Source: Hexactinellida sp. DTS-2022
Lineage: Eukaryota > Porifera > Hexactinellida
Assembly (NCBI GenBank): GCA_028753945.1
Contig: JAPNXP010000002.1
Coordinates: forward strand, 3,782,001 to 3,846,000
Length of the DNA stretch: 64,000 nucleotides
Direction of reading: 5' to 3'
The notes under the pieces are model-generated. The model made no database searches. It had not been told where the DNA came from and worked only from the letters and a program-made list of their open reading frames with translations. The position numbers and the translations under genes were made by a program. Below, one piece after another: positions 55,937 to 64,000 of the stretch; position 1 is the first letter of the stretch, and every line of letters begins with the position of its first letter.

Positions 55937-58206
55937 CAGCGGTTCTCAAACTGGGGGGCGCGACCCCCAGGGGGGGCGAAGATTTCTAAGGGGGGGCGCG
56001 AAACTTTCTGGCGAACACATTATAAATTTTGTGTACCTTTAAATCGATGGGTAACAATGTACATATATATACAAGTATAAATTTATATTTTATTAACTAA
56101 TATACTATAGTGATCTCTTTAATTGTTATTACTTCAACTCAAATTGAATTCTAGAACTAAATAGATTATTGCATTTGGTGAATTGGTATTTGGTCATGGA
56201 CAAGTTCATTTCTAGTATGAAAAGAAAAGAAATATCTGATACTTCGTCAACAGTTGAGCTGTCCTCAAATGTTCCCAAGGTGAAGCGGAGAAGATATATT
56301 GACGATTATATTTCATTTGGTTTCACTAGTATCGAACTTGGAGGAGAAGATCGACCACAGTGTGTCATTTGTTTTGAAATATTAGCTGCAGATAGCATGA
56401 AACCATGTAAACTTCAACGGCATTTGTCAACAAAGCATGGAAATATAGTAGATAATTCTCGCGAGTTTTTTATAAAAAAATTAACTGAACTTCGTAGTCA
56501 AAAAGAACAACTTCACAAACTCGCTTCAGTTCCTGAAAAAGCCCTCTTGGCTTCGTATCAAGTTGCATATAGAGTAGCTCGATGTAAGAAACCTCACAAT
56601 ATAGCTGAAAAGTTAATCCTTCCTGCAGCATTAGATATCATCACTACAATGCTTGGTAGTGAATATGCTCGAAAAGTTCAAAATATTCCTCTTTCAAATG
56701 ACACAATTGCTAGACGAGTAAATGATCTGTCTGAAGATTTGGAACTACAGCTAATTGACAAACTTAGGGATAATCACTTTGCTCTTCAGGTTGATGAAGC
56801 GACTGATAGCAGTAAAGATTGCCATTTGATTGCGTATGTTCGCTATGTGCATGGAAGAGAAGTATATGAAGACTTGCTGTTTTGTAAACCAATATTGAAA
56901 AGAGCCACTGCAAGAGAACTTTTCAATATCATTGATGACTATATTCAGAAATTCGAATTGCGCTGGAATAACTGTGTTGGAATATGTACAGATGGGGCAA
57001 AAACGATGTCAGGAAATCATCAAGGTCTTCAAGCATTGATAAAAAGAGAAGCACCAGGAGCTATTTGGACGCATTGTATAATACATCGAGAGGCGCTAGC
57101 TTCCAAAGAATTAAGTATTGAACTTAATGAAGTGTTACAATTCGTTATTAAATGTGTGAATTATATAAAAACAAGGCCAGTCAAAGCCAGATTCTTCTCA
57201 ATGTTATGTGATGAAATGGGCGCCGATCATAGAACATTACTCTTTTATTGTGAATCCAGATGGCTATCGAGAGGGAAAGTACTAACACGCGTATTTAAAC
57301 TTAGAAAAGAATTTCATGTTTTCTTGGTAGAAGAAAAGTATAATGGTGCTGAGTATTTTTCTGATGAAATATTCTTGTTAAAGTTGGCTTACCTTTCTGA
57401 TATCTTTGAAAAGTTAAATGAACTCAACATTAGCTTACAAGGCAAATTTACACATATTTTTGATCTCTCAAGCAAAATTAAAGCATTTCAGAGGAAAATA
57501 GAACTATGGGACAGAAATTTAGAGCAAGAAAATGTTAATTTCCAAATCTTAGAGAATTTATTGAAACAAATTGTCCAGTTGAAAAGCTTTGTATACAAAC
57601 CTGTATTCGAAATCATCTTGCATCGCTAAAAACACATTTTCTGAAGTATTTTTTAGACTTTGGATTAGAAAGGTACATATGGGTGTTTCACCCATTCAAT
57701 ACCCCAATCCCTGAAGATTTTCAAGTGCATGAGCAAGAAAAATACATTGATCTTACTTCAGACATGACATTACAGCTAGAATTTCACACCAAATCATTAT
57801 TTGACTTTTGGTCTGGTGTAATGAAAGAATATCCACTAATATGCAAAAAGGCTATGCTAATTCTTCTCCCTTTTGCGAGTTCTTACTTATGTGAAATTGG
57901 GTTCTCGGCGGTAGCAACTTTGAAAACAAAGTATCGATCAAGGCTAAATTTTGAAAGTGACCTGAGGGTAGCAGTTTCAGATCTAAATCCACGATTTGAT
58001 AAGCTTTGCTGTAAAAAGCAAGCTCACCCAAGTCATTGAAAACTTGTTTGAAAATTACTATTGTCTATCCCAAAGAGATATTATTTCGTATATTAGAGCT
58101 TTTGCTATAACACATAGTTGAAATGGGATATTCAGGAAAGGGGGGGGGCGTGAGATTTTTAATAACGCTAAAGGGGGGCGGTTGTAAAAAAGTTTGAGAA
58201 ACGCTG
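55937..58206 (+). mobile_element. hAT element (ZBED5/SCAND3-like), nearly intact
   Basis: Perfect 8-bp duplication agttacat at 55929-55936 and 58207-58214. Ends CAGCGGTTCTCAAACT (left) and CAGCGTTTCTCAAACT (right, inward) differ at one base. GGGGGGCGCGA-type subterminal motifs occur at both ends. The 2,270-bp length and single transposase gene without introns are complete for this group. No nested insertion, so it is young compared with its neighbours. Confidence 0.93.
56196..58039 (+). pseudogene. ZBED5/SCAND3-like hAT transposase, one frameshift
   Basis: Start at the ATG 56196 (the open frame continues upstream but has no earlier ATG). Domains in order: BED-type finger C56-x2-C59, H76, H81; first catalytic Asp D200 in LQVDEATDSS; second D266 in GICTDGAKTMSG; C294-x2-H297 in WTHCIIHRE; the ESRWLSRGKVL helix near residue 353. 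The C-terminal dimerisation region (FASSYLCEIGFSAV, then KTKYRSRLNFESDLRVAVSD) carries the expected Glu. One base is missing near 57561: frame 1 runs on to a stop at 57629, while the true continuation is in the next frame from about 57563 to 58039 with no other stop. The total would be about 613 residues, normal for the family. It acts on the ends described for the element. Alternative reading: a recently dead copy or a sequencing error in an active one. Confidence 0.9.
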
Positions 58207-58214
58207 AGTTACAT

Positions 58215-59029
58215 ATATATACCTAGCTACATGGATGTACTGACTAAATTTATACATTTAATTATTTATTACTATATTAGTATTTCTTTTCAAGTTCTAA
58301 ACTCTATAGAATCATGTTCTGATTCAATTTTAATTTAGAACTTTCAATAGACTGACACTAAAGATAACTAAATCCGTATCCAATAATATATCTTAAAATA
58401 TATTGTTAGCAAATAATTCCTAGATTCAATGAATGATCTAATAAGCACAACATTCTATTTATACATTTATGCTTTTATTCATAAATTGCTCTTTGTGGGT
58501 GGTCTCTTGGTCTACAAAGTTTAATTTAGCTCCTGTTTACTGATGATTTGGACGTTTTACAAGATAAACCTTCTACATTCACAATATTTTCTTTTTACTG
58601 GGCTGACTATACTATATAGTATAGTGGCCCAGTTTTTAAATAACTTCCTTGGATTTTTAAGTATCGATGCCAGAGCGTATTTTGGAGGCTTGGAGATGAA
58701 TACTCCTACCATTCTTCCTGTTCCTCTGACTTCCCAATTTATAGACAGCTCTTTCGACATTAATCCAAAGCTTACTTCTCCCAGTATATTTGTGATTAAA
58801 AAAAAAAGCTCAGTTCGCTACCTGCTCCTTCTTGCACTAATATTTATAAAGCAAACCCTTTCCTCTACGAGACCGAGGATAAAGTCAAATCAGCCTCGAC
58901 TCAACCCCTCACCTGTTGCCAACTGCATCAAACACGCAGTCAGTTTGATAGTCTATTATGAGGTAACTACTCAGACATATTTATGGGAATAAGTAGCCTG
59001 CCAAGCAACATGAAGAACCCCCTGATCAG
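58215..59029. other. Spacer with unassigned overlapping frames
   Basis: Frames at 58543-58992 (+) and 58557-58760 (-) overlap and neither resembles a known protein. A 37-nt palindrome lies inside. Confidence 0.3.
58597..58633. repeat. 37-nt near-perfect palindrome
   Basis: ACTGGGC and GCCCAGT flank a perfect 20-bp core, ACTATACTATATAGTATAGT; only one offset base breaks symmetry. Could extrude as a cruciform; function unknown. Confidence 0.6.
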
Positions 59030-59037
59030 GGTATTAT

Positions 59038-59210
59038 CAGGGTTGCCGTGGGAAGGCAATTTTCATTCCCATGGGAATCCATAAGGAATTTCAAGATTCC
59101 CATATGTGAATTCCCATAGGAAAATCTGTGGGAATTCCATGGGATAACCTGTGGGTATTCCCATAGGATAAATACGATTCCCATTCCCATCCCATTCCCA
59201 CGGCAACCTG
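59038..59210. mobile_element. hAT-type MITE with perfect 8-bp TSD
   Basis: ggtattat at 59030-59037 and 59211-59218. Ends CAGGGTTGCCGTGGGAA (left) and CAGGTTGCCGTGGGAA (right, inward). The interior is made of cccatgggaatt-type palindromes, like the longer sister at 44342. Confidence 0.9.
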
Positions 59211-59512
59211 GGTATTATACAGGACTGGTATTGAACACTCCTAGGTCACTACGTCAAGTTTTGGAAAATATAATCAAAGATGGGGGGAGCCACTTGGGGG
59301 GCACTTGGGGGTCTGGGGGGGGGAACTGGGAGGTTTACTAATATTTCAAGATTAGTTTTTTTCAGAAACAAAATCCGGATATATTGAGTAAACAAACGTG
59401 ATTCCCACCCTCTATCATCCTTTGGTCGTTCAAAAGGACCACTTTCATATAAAAATTAAATCCACCGACAGGTCCGGGGGATCGCTCCCAGTGACTCCCC
59501 CCAGCCTCCCCC

Positions 59513-59662
59513 CAGGGGTGGCGCTAGGGTGGAGGCAGGGGCGAGGCAATAGTCCTCCGTCGGGGAAAGTTTATACTGGGCAGCTGATCGCGTTCCCTCT
59601 ATTTAGCCGACCTCCCGTCGGGTTTCTTAGCCCTTGTCGGGGACATCCTGGCGCCACCCCTG
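59513..59662. mobile_element. Short GC-rich hAT-type MITE with 8-bp TSD
   Basis: cctccccc at 59505-59512 and 59663-59670. Ends CAGGGGTGGCGC (left) and CAGGGGTGGCGCCAGG (right, inward). 150 bp; interior has cgtcgggg and its complement. The G/C-rich flanks make the duplication slightly less certain than its perfect match implies. Confidence 0.75.
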
Positions 59663-59670
59663 CCTCCCCC

Positions 59671-60491
59671 CCAATCAGCAATTTGGGAGGGAACGGCCGC
59701 CCCAAAACCCCAAACTTGGCGCCTATGGTCACTACATAATGAAGTTTGACGGCTAAAAGTTTAGTTTGTATTACGCAATGCGGACCTTCGGCAGTTTTCG
59801 CGTTCATATACGCAAACATATCTCTATATATATGCCCTATGCGTATGGCGCTCCTGGATAAAACACTGCCCTGGACATCAAAGGTGGCCTGGCTTCCACA
59901 GGGCCAACTGTGACAGCAACTTCACTGAATGAAACCCGCAGCCACTAATGTCTTTCGACCGAGAAACTTGAATGTGTTATTACGCTTTCATACATAGGTG
60001 ATGGATATTGTAGATATTGCCAACATTTTTTGCCAATCTGAATGAATGGATGCAAATTTCAAAACATGATAGGTCGCATATCCACTGTTCGGATTACGAG
60101 GGTGTCCTTGAGCCTTCAATTGGGAAACTTTTTCTAGGGGGTTGGGGTGGGAAGGGCGGCTGCATAAGAAACAAACATGTCAAACGAGTCAAACTTCAAC
60201 GTTCAAGTTTCAATGAGTTTGATTAATTCCCAGGCCACTTTCAACATATTCGATCAGTATTTTCTAATCCCCAATTCCCGATATGGGACAAGGACGTCTT
60301 CTACCTGTGCCAACATCATCTCAAACATTTATTCTAGAATAAATGTTTGAGAATAAATGTTCCACTATATACTACTTCCCATAGAATAAATTATCTGATG
60401 GTATGTACGTGTAATATACTCATGTTTGCAAGACAATATTTTGAAGAAACTTATTTCTAAATTTAAAATAGGTAATACTTTACATACATTA
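59671..60491. other. Spacer
   Basis: A small direct/inverted pair at 60325-60362 (tctagaataaatgtttga, gaataaatgttcc). A GC-rich patch at 60135-60165. No gene. Confidence 0.3.
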
Positions 60492-60493
60492 TA

Positions 60494-60794
60494 CAGTACA
60501 CCCTCGCTAGTCCGAACAGGAGACCCCACATAATTTTTCGTATAAAACTGGGGAAAAGAAATATATATATTTGTATTTTAGATTGGAATTATACAAAAAT
60601 AAGTCTCAGATAAGTATTTTAGGTAGTATACTACGGTAAATGTTTTGTTTGAATTTAGAAGGTTTGGACAAGTTTGGTTCAGGTTATCGGGGTGTGATTT
60701 TATAGAGGGCTATTGAAAACGTATTATTTCACTAATCGGAACAGATTTTCTTTTGATATGGAACCAATCTGTTCGGATTAGCGAGGGTGTACTG
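60494..60794. mobile_element. pogo-type MITE
   Basis: The left end CAGTACACCCTCGCTAGTCC and the right end, read inward, CAGTACACCCTCGCTAATCC, both then GAACAG; TA precedes the left end. 301 bp. Confidence 0.85.
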
Positions 60795-60796
60795 TT

Positions 60797-61173
60797 GTAC
60801 TTTTCACTAATTTGTTTATCTATTTGTAAATAAATAAAAAATATTCATATTTGGAATTTAACATGTAGAATCCAAAATAAACATACAGTAACTCCCATTA
60901 AAATATAGTTGCATATAACGAATAATCGCCTTATAGCAAAGTAGAGAATGCTAAATGCATTTATTTTCCTCTACTTGTATTGAATTTAAAACGAAGAAGC
61001 CCCTATCACTTCGTTACACGGGAGTTCACTGCTTGTTTACCTATATTAGCATTTGGAAGCTAGTCTCTAGGTTCATTTTGAATTTCTCCAGTTTGTTACT
61101 TATTTTGTAATCAACAACAAATATTAATTTTGCTAAATTGCTAAATTAGTGTATTTACACTTCAAGTATGAAC
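60797..61173. other. AT-rich spacer
   Basis: A possible diverged pogo MITE at about 60882-61032 (acagtaactcccattaaaat ... tcgttacacgggagttcact) is visible but weak. Confidence 0.35.
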
Positions 61174-61175
61174 TA

Positions 61176-61656
61176 CAGTGGAACCTCCACAAACGGGGTG
61201 CCAGGGACGCAAGTTTTTTTCCAGGCACCCCGTTTCTGAACAATACCCCGTTTCTGACACTTGTTGACCACTGTCAACAATCAGTCTTAATGAGAGTTAG
61301 ACTTGATAGTTCCTTGATATAATTCGATATGTACTGTTAGAAGCTTATTGTCATTGATAATTCGAGTTTGTAGAGCATGTTATAGTGATTTTAGTTACAT
61401 GGGATTACAAAAGGGATGAGTATGTGTTTCATGGGATTCAGAGTGGAAACCTTTCTTGAAAAATCGCACCTAAGAATACAAAAATTCCCCGTTTGTAGAG
61501 GTTCATTTGGGGAATCAAATTTCGGCGAAAAAAGGGTCACCCCGTTTCCCCGTTTCCACCTAATTCCCCGTTTGTGGAGGTTCATTTGCGTGGGACTAGG
61601 AATTTCTTGGAATTTATACCCCAGTTCCACAGGCCCCGTTTCTGGAGGTTACACTG
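61176..61656. mobile_element. pogo-type MITE
   Basis: TA at 61174-61175 and 61657-61658. Ends CAGTGGAACCTCCACAAACG (left) and CAGTGTAACCTCCAGAAACG (right, inward). Interior repeats ccccgtttctg and gtttgtggaggttcattt. Confidence 0.88.
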
Positions 61657-61863
61657 TAATGGGTATTTATTTTTTCTTGCAAATGCCATTTTATTGACTC
61701 TGCCCTTAAAGTATTCGGGTAAATGATGTATTCACACTTGTGATTACAACTCTCTCAGATACTGTATATACAGTATATCCAGCATAATCCGATATTTTTT
61801 CTTATCCCATTGGTTTCGGACTAGACAATTCTACTTTAGATATAGATATACAGTAGTATATAG

Positions 61864-62214
61864 CAGTGTTTCATACAGGATTTGCATACAAGGGGGGTAA
61901 TCTGGGTTATGTAAATTCTCAAGGGGGGCACTCTGGGATATGTATGTTCTTAAGGGGGAGGGCATAAATTAAACTTCGTAGCATAGGCGTAGCACGCGGT
62001 CCGGCAGGTCCGGCCATGGTCGGACCACTTTTCATTTATTCTACTATATTATATAGGAGGGTCGGTTTTGGCCGGACCACTTTAACTGTTTGACCGGAGA
62101 GTTTTTAGAGCCGTGCGACTCCCGTGCGTAGTGTATGTGGTTTTTCTAGGGGGGGGGCACTTGAAGGACCAGGGGGGCAAATGCCCCCCCTACAACCCCC
62201 TGTATGAAACCCTG
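61864..62214. mobile_element. hAT-type MITE
   Basis: The left end CAGTGTTTCATACAGG and the right end, read inward, CAGGGTTTCATACAGG, each followed by long G tracts. Contains a ggtccggccatggtcgg palindromic pair that also occurs at 53640-53665. Target duplication not clean in the TA-rich flanks. Confidence 0.7.
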
Positions 62215-62810
62215 TATAGTATTTACGTACATTATTTTCTCTAATAGTCCATCAGTGGGCAAATGGCCCGAAGTGGGCAAGCATATTAGTGGACTATAAG
62301 AGAAGTGGGAATGAATAGAACAGAGAAGTATATATGTGTACTTCTATCCAGAATTATTATACATACGTCGTAAAGATTTTCATTACTCTATGATATTAAG
62401 ACTACATCCACAGGCTTTTGTACAATTCTTCGATTTATATTAATTTATTATTTCGTCCTAACAAAGATAGGATAAAAAATAACTGGTTTGACTTCCTATT
62501 TTGGTATGAAGTTCTCCAGTCTACCAGCTTTATGGATTGTTTCTGAGTCATATGCCGTAATTCAATGAATAAGCGCCCGGTCGCTTTTTTTCATGATGAG
62601 AAACCCCGACGCTTATCCAGAGTATTACGGTAGTTGAACACAGTTACTGTGTTCAGAAATATCCAAACCAATCATATCCTCACTGAATAGATTGACAAAT
62701 AATACATAACATCCCGGCGCATTTCAATTCACGGTGCTTTTTCAGAGTAATACCGTACTTCATTCTGTAAATTTATTATTATATTTTCTTAAATATTAGC
62801 TTTACTAATA
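62215..62810. other. Spacer, 5' flank of Mutator-like gene
   Basis: agtggactataagagaagtg near 62290 recalls the satellite unit. gttgaacacagttactgtgttcag at 62633 is a short inverted repeat. No clear TIR for the downstream gene was found. Confidence 0.35.
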
Positions 62811-64000
62811 ATGTCGAGCGAATCAAGTTTCGATGGACAGATTTTCAATGAGCCTGATGATTTAATTCCCAAATCTATTTCAACGAATCGGGAGAGCTTT
62901 CCTTCAGATACCGAGCACCCCGTTGCTACCATCGCTTCACAAGCTCTTCCTCTACCTGCGCCAACATCATCCCAAACATCTATACCGCCATCAACACCGG
63001 GGATTTCGGGGTTCTTATTTTCACATGACATTTCATCTCAGGCCACAGACAGTTTTCGAATCCGGAGTCGTGGGGGGTCGCAAACGCTAGCGAATCTACG
63101 CCCAGAAGACACACTGTTGGCAATCCTGATACCAAAGAATTTCCATCTGTCAAGATTGCAGACCCAATTTCCAAGATAAGCAAACCGAAGAAACACAAAT
63201 TCTTCAAAGCCCACCCGACTCGAGGATATGCCTCTAAATTCCGCGTTCCACCATATACCCATTCTCGACCAGTCGAATTTAAAACATCTCAGGATAGTTA
63301 CCGCTTCTAAACCAACTGGAATGAGGATTCTTGATGTAGGCATTTTAGCTGAGGTATTCTCTACCTTTCAATGCAAAATATGCAATGGTCCTCTCGTCTT
63401 GTACGAAGAAAGATGGCAGCACGGCTGGCAGACATTCTTTAGAGTAAAGTGCCAGACGTGCCATTCAGAACACGCAACCTTCCCTTCCTCACGTTCTCTG
63501 GACATGCCCAGCCACCATACTTGTGTAAATGTCCCGTTTACCAGCAGAGACATGAATGAGGTTACAATGAGGTCGCTACTGGCCACACATTCAACCGGTA
63601 TGTCATGGCGTGATTTACATAAAATTGCTACTATATTTGATATGCCACCACCAGTTCAATCGAAACCATCTCGATATGCCATTCGTCTTGAAGGTGTTAC
63701 AAAAAAAGCGGTTAATCTTTCGATGTCTGAAGCTGCTGATCAGCTACACCAGAGGGTAGATTCAGAACCATCTCCCGAGCCTAATGCTATCAATGTAACA
63801 ATTAGTTTCGACAGCTCCTGGGAGACCAGGGGTTTTACTCCAATATACGTTTCGGTACTGCCATATCTACCTCCACCAAGAAAGTATTGGACTACGAGAT
63901 CTTGAGTCGACTATGCGAGAAGTGCTCTATCTGGACAGAAGAGAAACAGAAGGACAAACCATCCGAGTACGAGAAGTGGCTAGAGTGTCGTAAGCCGAAC
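62811..64000 (+). pseudogene. Mutator-like transposase (PF20700-type), running off the window
   Basis: ATG at 62811. The first frame is Ser/Thr/Pro-rich (PAPTSSQTSIPPSTPG) and stops at 63179. The overlapping +1 frame carries a basic stretch (SKPKKHKFFKAHPTRGYASK), and the original frame resumes at 63180 onward. Family blocks: GMRILDVGILAEVFSTFQC with C-x2-C (CKICNGPLVLYEE), FFRVKCQTCHSEH, then LLATHSTGMSWRDLHKIATI, MPPPVQ, and the catalytic start NVTISFDSSWETRGFTPIY. One base is missing at about 63849: downstream the family sequence (FGTAISTSTKKVLDYEIL, then LCEKCSIWTEE) continues in the next frame to the window end. The rest of the domain lies outside. A relative, more decayed, is at 20476. 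Confidence 0.78.

Noticed and set aside
58543-58992. 149-codon plus-strand frame with hydrophobic stretches
   Set aside because: Overlaps an equally plausible minus frame; no family resemblance and no transmembrane pattern I trust.

Overview
The window is AT-rich animal-type nuclear DNA with no recognisable host gene. Nearly every protein that can be recognised is a DNA transposase or a fragment of one: hAT, three kinds of Mutator/MULE, Tc1-IS630, Helitron and a retroviral-type integrase. The remaining sequence is non-autonomous elements (MITEs), foldbacks, minisatellites and featureless AT-rich spacer. Spliceable introns, TATA boxes, short exons and this transposon mix point to a metazoan, probably an invertebrate (a sponge or cnidarian would fit). 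The sequence alone does not fix the species. I saw no LTRs and no reverse transcriptase.

Layout. 0-9.3 kb: the N-terminal part of an IS630/Tc1-like transposase at the left edge, a 21-bp minisatellite, a long-inverted-repeat element carrying a TTAA-flanked MITE, tandem repeats and a foldback. 9.3-12.7 kb: a dead ZMYM1-like hAT element with two further insertions nested in it. 12.7-20 kb: MITEs (mariner-type, pogo-type, TTAA-type) and a GC-rich 21-bp minisatellite. 20-25 kb: a broken Mutator-like transposase, a broken repeat/coiled-coil gene and a FLYWCH-MULE pseudogene. 26.2-29.8 kb: a complete but mutated FAR1-type MULE with terminal inverted repeats (TIRs), a 9-bp target duplication (TSD) and introns holding MITEs. 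30.9-36.4 kb: a second ZMYM1-like hAT with an 8-bp duplication, interrupted by two same-size TTAA MITEs. 36.5-40.35 kb: a FLYWCH-MULE with tandem-repeat ends, a 9-bp duplication and an intact C-terminal MDM2-type RING exon. 40.8-45.7 kb: a Helitron N-terminal fragment with a 2A-like motif, a coiled-coil ORF and a GGGGATCCCC-rich hAT MITE. 45.8-51.9 kb: MITEs nested two and three deep and a ~116-bp satellite split by TTAA MITEs. 52-54 kb: a spliced, broken integrase gene. 55.9-58.2 kb: a ZBED5/SCAND3-like hAT with 8-bp duplications and one frameshift, the best preserved element here. 59-62 kb: hAT and pogo MITEs. 62.8-64 kb: the 5' part of a second Mutator-like transposase running off the window.

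How the pieces relate. Autonomous-type elements and the MITEs inserted into them give a readable order of events. TTAA-flanked MITEs beginning TTAAGG (at least three families, possibly four) sit inside hAT, MULE and pogo elements, so they are among the youngest insertions. Two copies 31 kb apart are both 699 bp and almost identical. The element of most biological interest is the FLYWCH-MULE whose last exon encodes an MDM2-type C2H2C4 RING finger, joinable in phase through a 59-bp candidate intron.
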